NCBI RefSeq assembly: GCF_000975035.1 | Contig: NZ_BBRA01000002.1 | Coordinates: 124,001-188,000 of the forward strand | Direction: 5' to 3' | DNA: 64,000 nt | From: Demequina flava | Lineage (GTDB): Bacteria > Actinomycetota > Actinomycetes > Actinomycetales > Demequinaceae | Shown: piece after piece, positions 17,190 through 25,054 of the stretch | Layout: the number at the start of each line of letters is the position of its first letter | Position numbering within the stretch: position 1 is the first letter of the stretch | Notes under the pieces: model-generated | What the model was told of the DNA's origin: nothing | Databases searched by the model: none | What the model saw: only the letters and a program-made list of their open reading frames with translations | Program-made: the position numbers and the translations under genes

Positions 17190-17296
17190 GGGGGAAGCCT
17201 AGTCTCGATGCACAAATAGAGCGTGGGGCGGGGCGCCGGTGTGCTGACGATTTCCCAAACACACAGTCGCGGAGTGGAATCTGCGACGATGGAAGC

Positions 17297-17536
17297 ATGA
17301 TCGACCCAACCGACAGCAGCGGTGCCATCAGGCTTCCTGTCATAGGGGCGCGAGTGGTGGTGCGCTACCTGCTCTCGACCGGAGAAGCAACAGACGCCCT
17401 GGGTGAGCTACTGAGCGTTAACGACCAGACGGTGGTGGTGAATGGGGTCCGGGGAGTTGAGCGGATCGCCGTCAAGGATGTCGTTGCTGCGAAGGGAGTA
17501 CCTCCTCGTCTGAGACGAAGGCCGCGCTCGTCGTAG
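17297..17536 (+). CDS. stand-alone SH3-like domain protein (N-terminal domain type of Rv0428c)
   Basis: A 79-residue protein made of a single small beta domain: VIGARVVVRYLLSTGEATDA, LGELLSVNDQTVVVNG, ERIAVKDVVAAKGVPPR. This pattern resembles the SH3-like domain found in front of a GNAT acetyltransferase in the Rv0428c family (recognition from memory). Here no acetyltransferase follows. The frame stops after a short basic tail. Function unknown. Start ATG at 17297 follows GGAAGC, a weak ribosome-binding site. Confidence 0.7.
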   Translation: MIDPTDSSGAIRLPVIGARVVVRYLLSTGEATDALGELLSVNDQTVVVNGVRGVERIAVKDVVAAKGVPPRLRRRPRSS

Positions 17537-17594
17537 CGTTCTGGTCGTCCCGGCTACCGCGCTGGTTGAGCGAAGCGGACCCCAACAAGGGTGC

Positions 17595-18278
17595 CTAACC
17601 CCATCGGTTTACGGTGAGTTCCTGAGGAATGTGGTCCCAAGGATTCGTGCCACTTCCGTCGGTGAAAAAGACGCTACCCACATGGCTCCGCGACGCCAGC
17701 GTGTATCTATCGGCGATCCGCTCCGTCGGCATTGAGTGCACTAGGTGGCAGATCCGGCTTTCATCGAATCGTGACATCCATTCGGAGCTACACAAGTGCT
17801 CGTATTCACTCCAACTTCCCTCGAACGTGACGGTGACGTTGGCGAGGTCAAGGTACCCGGGATGCGGTTCAGTCCCAGGGTTCAGCACGACGAACCTCGC
17901 GCCGAGCGACCGTGCCGAGACGACGCACTGCGCGTAGTGGTCAAGCGTGTTGAGTCCGGTTGCGACTTGATCGAAAAACACGCCCCGCAGCCCGTACCAA
18001 GACTGATAGGCGCGCACATCCGCCGCGACGTCATCGGTCGCACGCAGCCCGTAGTCAGTGTCGACGTACCCCACGGTTCTCACACTGGCGGCGTGCAACG
18101 CGCGAATGACAGCGGGATAGCCCGGATCGGGTGCTGTACCCGGACCGTTGTGGATATTGACGATGACGAATCGCAGCATCGGCGCGATTTCCAGGAGTTC
18201 TCGCCACGCCACTGGGTGCGTGGCGGGGTGAAAGTACGCCGGAACTGCAAGCTGAGGGACTGCGCTGCCGTGAGTCAT
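17595..18278 (-). CDS. spherulation-specific family 4 (GH135-like) glycoside hydrolase
   Basis: A 227-residue TIM-barrel protein of the spherulin-4 family. Motifs are VPAYFHPATHPVAWRELLE at the N-terminus, VGYVDTDYG (Asp73/Asp75), GVFFDQVATG (Asp103) on successive strands, then VLNPGTEP and VTFEGSW. Characterised relatives (fungal Sph3 and the hydrolase domain of PelA) cut GalNAc-rich exopolysaccharides. No signal peptide is visible, which is odd for an enzyme acting on an exported polymer. It may act inside or leave by another route. It is the last gene of the Pel-like operon, its ATG overlapping the membrane gene's stop by four bases. Confidence 0.85.
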   Translation of the reverse strand: MTHGSAVPQLAVPAYFHPATHPVAWRELLEIAPMLRFVIVNIHNGPGTAPDPGYPAVIRALHAASVRTVGYVDTDYGLRATDDVAADVRAYQSWYGLRGVFFDQVATGLNTLDHYAQCVVSARSLGARFVVLNPGTEPHPGYLDLANVTVTFEGSWSEYEHLCSSEWMSRFDESRICHLVHSMPTERIADRYTLASRSHVGSVFFTDGSGTNPWDHIPQELTVNRWG

Positions 18279-19780
18279 CGGTGCACGCCGGCGCGGCTGT
18301 ATTGGAGCAGCGTCACGGGCACGATGAGGAATAACAGCATGAGGAACGTCGCGAGGTGGGCGACGGCGAGCGCTTCAGGACCGGAGGACGCTAGCAGGAA
18401 GCGAAACGCGGTGTCCACGAGTAGCGCCACGGCAGTCAGTGCCAGTGCCAAACTCCGCCGCCCTAGTGAAAGCAGCAGGGTTCCACAGAAAAATGAAAGG
18501 CCGAGCACGGCGTACGCGACCGTGTTGAGCACGAAGACGGACCGAGGCTCAGAGCCATAGATAAGCACCACTGTAGTAGACAAGAATCCGAGGACGACGC
18601 AGTACATCAGCAGTGCACGCAGCAGCAATGTGCGGGCGCTGGCACGAAAACTGTCGATGCTCACTGCGCCGTGAAGCGCGGTCACCGCCTGGCTCCGCAA
18701 CGTATAGACGAACCATTCTGCAACACCGAGGCTCGCGATGAGTGGCAGCATCATGAGCGCGATGGGACCTGGCCCAAATTCCGTGCCACGCATGATCGCG
18801 TCCACCACGGCGAACGCCCCGAGCACGGCTGTGACGATGCCGTAGACGAAGTATCGGGCCGCGAGGAGGTAGTCATGTCGGCCAAGACCGAACCCTGCGC
18901 GTACGTATGCCACCGTGCTCTTGGGCTTCACGCTAACTCGCACCCATCCCGCGACGACGGCACCGATCACGGAAAACGAGAGCACCGCAACAGTCGCTGC
19001 GCGTGGCACTACCGCAACGTCTGCCAACGCTGCTACAGCCACGATCACACCGGGGGTGAGTACTGCTAACAGAAGCAGGTCAGCTTCCTCCACCATGAGA
19101 ACAGTTGCCGCCAGGAGGTACAGGATGAGGAAGGTTGCCACTACCAAGCTGGAGGAGAGCGTGCGAGAGGTCCACGCGACCGCCATCACGCACGTCATGC
19201 TAACTGCTCCCACGAGTAGTGCCAGTCGGAAGAATGCGCTCGCCGCGCCGCGATGTTTGCGTCCCAAGAGCACGTTTCCGAGTACGGCCACAGCCTGGCC
19301 GAGTCCAGCCGCGAACATCGCCGAGCCAAGGAGTAGCGCGCCGTTGAACCCCGCGTGCAGCATGGTCAGTGCGACGGCGTACAGGAGCCCGGGGAGCCCG
19401 TACAGGAGCCCACGCAAGAGGTGGCGATGCGGCGGTCGTGCCCACCGGTCCACGGGTTTGGCCCGGGTCGTTGGCCGACGAGGCACTAATGCGTACATCG
19501 CCTCTGCGAGTTCAAAAACGCTCGCGGCTCCAAATTCTGATCGTGCGCGGCTATCGCTGACCCCGGCAGCTTCGAGCCCTGCCGCGATCTCGAAGGAGTC
19601 AACGGCTTGCGTACAGAGATCGTTGTGAGTCCGTGTGAACTGCTTCAGACGGGTGTCGCTGCGGCGCTGCGTTCCTGTCCACTCGTCCAGTGGGGGGCTC
19701 ACGGCGGCTTCGTCAGCAGGGGCGCTCCAAGCCAACGACGTGACGAGGGCTCCCGAATCTAAGGCCGTAGGGGCGCTCAT
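18275..19780 (-). CDS. 12-TM polysaccharide export membrane protein, PelG-like by topology
   Basis: A 501-residue protein. Residues 1-120 are cytoplasmic and contain a helical segment DSFEIAAGLEAAGVSDSRAR followed by FELAEAMYALVPRRP, which I have seen in front of other actinobacterial membrane proteins but cannot name. From about residue 120 there are twelve hydrophobic helices in pairs, like MOP-superfamily flippases such as PelG. No sequence-level PelG signature is evident to me. The assignment rests on topology and on its place between pelF and a Pel-type hydrolase. Both neighbours overlap it by four bases, indicating coupled translation and probably a stoichiometric complex. Confidence 0.7.
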   Translation of the reverse strand: MSAPTALDSGALVTSLAWSAPADEAAVSPPLDEWTGTQRRSDTRLKQFTRTHNDLCTQAVDSFEIAAGLEAAGVSDSRARSEFGAASVFELAEAMYALVPRRPTTRAKPVDRWARPPHRHLLRGLLYGLPGLLYAVALTMLHAGFNGALLLGSAMFAAGLGQAVAVLGNVLLGRKHRGAASAFFRLALLVGAVSMTCVMAVAWTSRTLSSSLVVATFLILYLLAATVLMVEEADLLLLAVLTPGVIVAVAALADVAVVPRAATVAVLSFSVIGAVVAGWVRVSVKPKSTVAYVRAGFGLGRHDYLLAARYFVYGIVTAVLGAFAVVDAIMRGTEFGPGPIALMMLPLIASLGVAEWFVYTLRSQAVTALHGAVSIDSFRASARTLLLRALLMYCVVLGFLSTTVVLIYGSEPRSVFVLNTVAYAVLGLSFFCGTLLLSLGRRSLALALTAVALLVDTAFRFLLASSGPEALAVAHLATFLMLLFLIVPVTLLQYSRAGVHR

Positions 19781-21225
19781 CGCTGTGTCACGAGATGGTG
19801 CGCCGTCTCCATGGTGACCGGAACTGGAGCTGTGGTGTCTCTATACAATTCACGGAATGTCCCGAGCATCTGACTGAGTTGGAACATGTCGAGCGCCCGC
19901 TCTCGGGCGTGTGCTGCCAGTCGTTGGCGGGCGTTGTGGTCTTCGAGTAGGTCGATGCATTCCTGTGCGAACTTCTGCGGTGCGTGTGGTGGGACAAGTC
20001 GTCCTGCATGCCCGACCAGTTCGGGTATGCCTCCGACATCCGTGGACACTGTCGCGCGGCCGCACATCATGGCTTCCATGACGGTGTATGGAAGTCCCTC
20101 GGAGATACTCGAAAGCGCCACAACTGTTGATTCGCTATACGCCCGGTTGACGGGACGGATTGGTCCTTCGAATGAAACCGCATCGGTGATGCCGTGCTGG
20201 CCACACATCACTCGCAACCTTTCCTCGTACCCTTCGTTCCCCGCAGGAGTGGGCCCGAATAGGCGTAACACGGCGTTCGGAACCTGGTGCCGAATGAGTG
20301 CGAAGGCCTCGATAAGAGTCTCGAGGTTTTTCAGTGGGTCAATTCGTCCCACCCAGCCGATGGTGGGAATGGTCGGCTCGGGACCCGCAGGCGGGTAGTC
20401 CGTGGCTTGGATGCCGTTGAACGCCGTAGCGATCACATCTGGGCTGGCACCGTGCCGGGTCTCCCAGCGCTGGTTGTAGGTGTTGACAGGCGCGATCGCG
20501 TCCGCGGCGGCATAGCCCGTCGCGCAAAGCCGACGAAACATCGCCAGTATGACCGACTTCACCGGCCACCGGTATTCGATTTCGCGCAGTGCCAGGTAGC
20601 GCTCGCGCAGGTAAACGCCGTGTTCAGACATCACCAGCGGTGTCCCGTGTGTCCATTTTGCGGCGAGAGCTAGCAGAGCAGGGAGTCCGTTGGACACGGA
20701 GTGACACAGATCTGCCTTGATCACACGGGCTGACAGTGGGCGTAGAAAATGCTCGATGAGTTCCGTGGCTTGCACCGCATCGAACATACTCATGGGTTGC
20801 TCGGGATCGAATTGGCGCCAGATGACCGGCAACGCTTCGATCGCCGCGTCGGAATTGAGCGCCGCGGTCAGGTCGTAGTGTTGCGCGTAGGTGAAGACGC
20901 TACGGAGTGCGGTGGTGAAATCCTCCTGGGGCGCCGCCGGGTTCAACGCTGTTTCCAGTAGCTGGCTGTACCTGGCGAGGAAACTCACATCCGACGGTGT
21001 GGAGCTCTTGCGGCGCGGGCCTGGGGCGTGGTCCCACAACGGGACGACGGTGAGCGAGGACACGTTGGGAGGCAGAGAGAGCGCGAGACGCTCCCGAGCG
21101 GATCCGGTTACCGCCACGACTTCGAACTCGTGCTCGTTGAGGCCATGGATCAACTGGTCGCACCACGTGCTGACCCCGCCGGTCACAAACGGATATGACC
21201 CCTCGGCGAGCAACGCGATTCTCAT
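19777..21225 (-). CDS. pelF: GT4 glycosyltransferase PelF
   Basis: A 482-residue cytosolic glycosyltransferase. The opening MRIALLAEGSYPFVTGGVST is the hallmark of PelF (DUF3492 N-terminal domain), together with the SEHGVYLRERYLALREIE block near residue 200. The C-terminal GT4 domain has TIGWVGRIDPLKNLETLIEA and the EX7E motif Glu376-Glu384 in SEGLPYTVMEAM, the nucleotide-sugar site. Characterised PelF enzymes use UDP-activated hexosamine to polymerise Pel. The overlap of four bases with galE upstream and with the membrane gene downstream makes this an operon. No PelD or PelE receptor gene is nearby. Confidence 0.9.
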   Translation of the reverse strand: MRIALLAEGSYPFVTGGVSTWCDQLIHGLNEHEFEVVAVTGSARERLALSLPPNVSSLTVVPLWDHAPGPRRKSSTPSDVSFLARYSQLLETALNPAAPQEDFTTALRSVFTYAQHYDLTAALNSDAAIEALPVIWRQFDPEQPMSMFDAVQATELIEHFLRPLSARVIKADLCHSVSNGLPALLALAAKWTHGTPLVMSEHGVYLRERYLALREIEYRWPVKSVILAMFRRLCATGYAAADAIAPVNTYNQRWETRHGASPDVIATAFNGIQATDYPPAGPEPTIPTIGWVGRIDPLKNLETLIEAFALIRHQVPNAVLRLFGPTPAGNEGYEERLRVMCGQHGITDAVSFEGPIRPVNRAYSESTVVALSSISEGLPYTVMEAMMCGRATVSTDVGGIPELVGHAGRLVPPHAPQKFAQECIDLLEDHNARQRLAAHARERALDMFQLSQMLGTFRELYRDTTAPVPVTMETAHHLVTQR

Positions 21226-22226
21226 GATGTGCCGATGCTTGGAACGGACGTCATTTCGGGCTTGCCTTGGCTAGTGGCGGTCACGGCGTGCCAGGCGCTG
21301 GCGACCATCTGTGACAGGTCCCTTTGTGCTTTCCACCCGAGCACGCGCTCGGCAAGAGCGGTTGCGGCGACCATGCTGGCGGGGTCCCCAGGGCGTCGCG
21401 GAAGAATCTCCGGCGTGGTGTCGAGGCCAGTCATGACGCCAATTTCCCGAAGAACTTCGAACACAGTGTGGCCCGCGCCGCACCCGACGTTCACCGCCTT
21501 CTGTGAAGCTCCCACAGACACCGCACGCACCGCTGCCACGTGAGCATCGGCCAGGTCCTCGACGTGAATATAGTCTCGGACGCAACTGCCGTCCCTAGTG
21601 GGGTAGTCCGCGCCAAAGACGACGGGGTGGTCCCCTCGTTGGAGAGCGTCAAACACCAACGGGAACAAGTTGGTGCCGTTGATTTCCACCAGCGCAGGAT
21701 CGGCGCACCCGACAACGTTGAAATAGCGCAAGCTCAGAGAATCCAATCCATACGCTGCCGCCGCGTCACGAATCATCGATTCGCTTACGAGTTTGGAGCG
21801 CCCGTACGGGCTGTCGGGCAGTGTTGGCGAGTCCTCCGTCACGTAATCCGCGTCCGAGGTTCCGTAAACAGCGGCGCTAGAAGAGAACACCAACTGGTTC
21901 ACGTCTTCCGCGCGCATGGCCTCAAGCAGTGCCAACGCTCCCGTGACATTCTCCCTGTAATAGTGCAAGGGGCTCGTCATCGATTCGGGAACCGACTTCT
22001 TGCCGGCCAGATGGATAACCCCGGTCACATCATGATCTCTGATTACAGTGCGCACTGTCGCCGTGTCAAGGACCGAACCCTTCACGAGCGGCACTGTCGG
22101 ACGCAAGCGGCTGGCGCGACCGGTCGAGAGATCATCCAAGACAACTACGGGCACACCTGCATCCTGCATCGCTTCGGTGACGTGGCTACCAATGTAGCCA
22201 GCGCCTCCTGTTAAGAGCCAAGTCAT
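21222..22226 (-). CDS. galE: UDP-glucose/UDP-GlcNAc 4-epimerase
   Basis: A 334-residue extended SDR. Motifs are LLTGGAGYIGSHVTEAM (NAD binding), SSSAAVYGTSD with the catalytic Ser, SPYGRSKLVSE carrying Tyr-x-x-x-Lys, and LRYFNVVGCADP. It interconverts UDP-Glc/UDP-Gal, and in bifunctional forms UDP-GlcNAc/UDP-GalNAc. As first gene of the Pel-like operon it most likely supplies UDP-GalNAc, as GalE does in the Bacillus pel cluster. GAGGGGG lies about six bases before the ATG. Acceptance of the acetylated substrate is inference from context. Confidence 0.92.
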   Translation of the reverse strand: MTWLLTGGAGYIGSHVTEAMQDAGVPVVVLDDLSTGRASRLRPTVPLVKGSVLDTATVRTVIRDHDVTGVIHLAGKKSVPESMTSPLHYYRENVTGALALLEAMRAEDVNQLVFSSSAAVYGTSDADYVTEDSPTLPDSPYGRSKLVSESMIRDAAAAYGLDSLSLRYFNVVGCADPALVEINGTNLFPLVFDALQRGDHPVVFGADYPTRDGSCVRDYIHVEDLADAHVAAVRAVSVGASQKAVNVGCGAGHTVFEVLREIGVMTGLDTTPEILPRRPGDPASMVAATALAERVLGWKAQRDLSQMVASAWHAVTATSQGKPEMTSVPSIGTS

Positions 22227-22259
22227 TGACGCCCCCTCAGGCGTTAAGGCGCGACCTGC

Positions 22260-22373
22260 CTAGGTGCGCGCCCGGCATCGTCGCCGTTGATGCCCGTCCG
22301 GTGGCGGGACATTCAGTGAGAAACCATCGCCGTCGGGAGTGCGCGGAGAGTGGAACACAATGTTGTGGTGCAC
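22260..22373 (-). CDS. possible 37-aa leader ORF ahead of galE
   Basis: A GTG with an almost perfect ribosome-binding site, GAGGAGG six bases upstream, opens a 37-codon frame that stops 33 bases before the galE start. The product is rich in Pro, Arg and His and resembles nothing known. The strong ribosome-binding site, in the leader of the polysaccharide operon, is the only reason to list it. Confidence 0.3.
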   Translation of the reverse strand: MHHNIVFHSPRTPDGDGFSLNVPPPDGHQRRRCRART

Positions 22374-22435
22374 GCCGCTACCTCCTCAAGCTGCGCGGTC
22401 TCGGTTGGACCGCCGCCCTCGTCGACACGCCGAAG

Positions 22436-22451
22436 TGTGATGAATCTCACA
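22436..22451. promoter_or_regulatory. Crp/GlxR-type operator upstream of the Pel-like operon
   Basis: The 16-mer TGTGA-tgaatc-TCACA matches the cAMP-receptor consensus TGTGA-N6-TCACA in all ten conserved positions. It lies about 210 bases upstream of the galE start. Actinobacterial Crp/GlxR proteins use the same consensus. Whether it activates or represses depends on the transcription start, which I cannot place. Confidence 0.75.
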
Positions 22452-22739
22452 TTTGAGTCTAGGGTAAACCCCAAGTGCGTGCTGGTGGAGGCCCTCTGAC
22501 GACGGAATACCAGGACAATTAATGTCGGTGTGCACGCTTTCCGTGCTTCTGACAATGAGCAGAATGGCCTCAGCATTCGGCTTTGGCGGTGGTGCTACTT
22601 GCCACTCGCTCATTCACATCTCCGCGGATCTAGGCATCGCGTGGCGGCAACGTAGGTCCGGCAGTGTGCCCGAGGGTAGAGAGTCGACGGCAGCGTTAGA
22701 GCAATTGCTCTTCAAGCAATGGCCTACATGCGCAGGCAA

Positions 22740-24278
22740 CTACCAGCGCGAACGTTCGTAGTCCTTGAGGAAGAGGCCGAACAAAACTTCGCCGGCTTCT
22801 CCGCGCACGATGGGGTCGTAGACCCGCGCCGCCCCGTCCACGAGGTCTAGTGGCGCATGGAAGCCTTCGGTCGCTAGGCGAACCTTGGTGGGGTGCGGCC
22901 GCTCATCAGTGATCCAGCCGGTGTCGACGCTCGTCATGAGAATCTGATCCGTCTCAAACATCTCACGAGCGCTGGTGCGGGTGAGCATGTTGACCGCAGC
23001 CTTCGCCATATTGGTGTGCGGGTGTCCTGGACCCTTGTAGCCGCGTTCGAAGACCCCTTCCATGGCAGAGACATTCACGACGTGGCTCCTGCGCTCGGGT
23101 TGTACGGCGGCGGCCATGGCCATGCTGGCGCGTAAGCGATTGACAAGGATGAATGGTGCAGTCGAATTGCATAGCTGCACCTCGAGAAGCTCCCGAGCAT
23201 CGACCTGGCCCACGCTTTGCACCCATGAGTTCGTGTCGTGCAGATCGGGAACGAGACCGCCCGCGTCAATGGCGGAGCCGTCTGCGAGCTTGTCCAACGA
23301 ACTCGATCCCGGGGCAAGGGCTAGATCCGTCAATTGCTGCGCCTGCGAGGACGCGGTTTCCGCCGCGTGAGCCGACGCCAGCAACGGGTGAACGGCAATC
23401 GAGGACTCCAACGACTGTGGGTGCTCGTCGACCGTGCGGCCCAGGGTCAGGAGTTGTGGCCCTCGCCCCTCCTCCCACAGGCCCTGTTCCAAGGGAGCCG
23501 ATTCTGCATCGGCCAATGGCGCATAGGCACCAGGGGAGCGCCGTACCGTTTGGGCGGCATTGTTGATGAGGATGTCGAGCGGTCCCACTGCCGCAACGGA
23601 GTCTGCCAGCGCCACCACCTGCGAGGGATCACGCAGGTCGATCCCCACCACGGTCAAGCGGTGAAGCCAGTCACTGGCATCGTCCATGGCGGCAAATCGA
23701 CGTACCGCGTCGCGTGGGAAGCGCGTGGTAATCGTCAGGTCCGCACCGTCACGCAGCAATCGCAACGCGATGTGCATGCCGATCTTTGCGCGCCCTCCGG
23801 TGAGCAGTGCACGACGACCTCGCAGGTCTGTGCGCGCATGCCGCTTCTGGTGGTTCAATTCCGCACAGGCCGGGCACAGCTGGTGGTAGAAGGCATCGAC
23901 CGTCGTGTACTTCTCTTTGCAGATGTAGCAGGGGCGAGCCTTCGTGTATGTGCCTGCCACGGGAGCCTCAGCACGTGCGGTCAAGGTGAGGCCGCGCGTT
24001 TCGTCGTCGATACGGTCGGGCGCACCGGTGGCGGTTGCCGCCACCACCGCGGAGTCAGCAGCAAAAATCGCAGCGCGTCGTTGACTCTTGTGTGCACGCT
24101 TGGCGGCCTTGATCATCTTCGCGGTGGCGTTACGGACAGTCACGAAGTCGGGGCTGGACTGATCCATCTCGCTGACAATCCGCAACACCTCGAGCGTGGT
24201 GGCAAGTTGAGCGGGATCGATGGCAGGAGTGTCACCGGGCGAGGTGGTGGGGGTAGGCACCCGGAAGATTCTACTCAA
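22740..24278 (-). CDS. SDR oxidoreductase with N-terminal zinc-ribbon-like module
   Basis: A 512-residue protein. After about 110 residues of helical N-terminus comes ARPCYICKEKYTTVDAFYHQ and LCPACAELNHQKR, a Cys-x-x-Cys pair repeated after 17 residues, likely a zinc-binding treble clef. An SDR domain follows: ALLTGGRAKIGMHIALRLL, LINNAAQTVRRSP and NVSAMEGVFERG. The usual Tyr-x-x-x-Lys is not in standard form (HTNMAKAAVNMLTR keeps the Lys). The architecture recurs in annotated SDR proteins of bacteria and plants, without a known substrate. The first codon is TTG and uncertain. Confidence 0.75.
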   Translation of the reverse strand: MSRIFRVPTPTTSPGDTPAIDPAQLATTLEVLRIVSEMDQSSPDFVTVRNATAKMIKAAKRAHKSQRRAAIFAADSAVVAATATGAPDRIDDETRGLTLTARAEAPVAGTYTKARPCYICKEKYTTVDAFYHQLCPACAELNHQKRHARTDLRGRRALLTGGRAKIGMHIALRLLRDGADLTITTRFPRDAVRRFAAMDDASDWLHRLTVVGIDLRDPSQVVALADSVAAVGPLDILINNAAQTVRRSPGAYAPLADAESAPLEQGLWEEGRGPQLLTLGRTVDEHPQSLESSIAVHPLLASAHAAETASSQAQQLTDLALAPGSSSLDKLADGSAIDAGGLVPDLHDTNSWVQSVGQVDARELLEVQLCNSTAPFILVNRLRASMAMAAAVQPERRSHVVNVSAMEGVFERGYKGPGHPHTNMAKAAVNMLTRTSAREMFETDQILMTSVDTGWITDERPHPTKVRLATEGFHAPLDLVDGAARVYDPIVRGEAGEVLFGLFLKDYERSRW

Positions 24279-24323
24279 GTCACGTCCAGCCGGACAGCTG
24301 ATGCCGTGACTGGGTGCCGCGGA

Positions 24324-24977
24324 CTAGAACGCGTTTTGCAGTTCGCAGACGATATCTGCGTCCACGGTAGTGCCGTCTTCAAGGATTCCAGCGAAGCGGA
24401 CTTCCACGATGTCGCGACTACCGTCGGCGGTGCGCGGACCCAACTCGGTCAACGTCGTGATCACGCCGTCGGCGGTGGGGTCATCTACTCCTGCAGCTCC
24501 CATGAGGTCACGGAACGTGAACTCCTCTTTATTGATGGCAACGTAGTTCATCGCAATGTCCTCGTGGGCAGCCACGTTGTCGATTGCGATCACCGTGACG
24601 ATGTCGCCCTCGTTCAAGTCGCCCACGTCCTCCGCACCGTTGTTACGGCTAATTTCACAGTCCCCAAGGAAGTCAGAGAACTCGACTCCATCAACATGAA
24701 GGCTGGCGGTGCCGACATCTTCCGATACATAAGAAACCGATTCTGCTGTGTCCTCATTGTCAGCATCGTCGAGGTCTTGGACGGGGGAGGGGGACTCGGC
24801 TACGGTCGCAGACCCCGATGCCCCCGAAGGTTCTGCCTCCGCACTCGTTGGATCGGTCCCCTCCGAGGTGGAGCACGCAGCCACCAGCGCAACCGCCACC
24901 GCGGCGATTGCGCTGACCCTCAGTTGGCGTGCCCACCTGAAGGAACCAGAGTGCGGGGACAAGCGCGCAGTTTTCAT
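24324..24977 (-). CDS. secreted lipoprotein of unknown function
   Basis: A 217-residue protein with a basic N-terminus, hydrophobic stretch and the lipobox LVAAC at about residue 35, so it should be anchored to the outer face of the membrane by an acylated Cys. A Ser/Glu/Pro-rich linker follows. The folded part contains two Cys (LGDCEIS and DIVCELQ) that could form a disulfide, with a beta-rich character between them. It faces a LuxR-type regulator across a short region with a perfect palindrome. No family is recognised. Confidence 0.8.
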   Translation of the reverse strand: MKTARLSPHSGSFRWARQLRVSAIAAVAVALVAACSTSEGTDPTSAEAEPSGASGSATVAESPSPVQDLDDADNEDTAESVSYVSEDVGTASLHVDGVEFSDFLGDCEISRNNGAEDVGDLNEGDIVTVIAIDNVAAHEDIAMNYVAINKEEFTFRDLMGAAGVDDPTADGVITTLTELGPRTADGSRDIVEVRFAGILEDGTTVDADIVCELQNAF

Positions 24978-25012
24978 GCCATCTATCGTGCGCGCTGAGG
25001 CGTCCGTTCCGC

Positions 25013-25032
25013 CATACGTCGTTCGACGTATG
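25013..25032. promoter_or_regulatory. perfect 20-bp palindromic operator between lipoprotein and LuxR genes
   Basis: CATACGTCG-TT-CGACGTATG is a perfect inverted repeat (two 9-base arms) located midway in the 77-base gap between the divergent starts at 24977 and 25055. Size and symmetry fit a homodimeric regulator. Confidence 0.72.
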
Positions 25033-25054
25033 TGCGCGGGTACTGTGACGGAGT

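Larger units (their letters stand above)
22227..22739. other. 513-base intergenic region upstream of the Pel-like operon
   Basis: The region separates galE (minus strand, start 22226) from the 3' end of an SDR gene that is also on the minus strand. It contains a perfect Crp-type dyad and a possible 37-codon leader ORF, listed separately. The part from 22500 to 22739 shows no convincing gene or hairpin. A possible -10 such as TAGACT lies near 22455-22460 on the minus strand, with no clear -35. Confidence 0.6.

Noticed and set aside
22740-24998. 554-codon plus-strand frame opposite the SDR gene
   Set aside because: Antisense shadow with low-complexity composition. The minus-strand SDR has family motifs.
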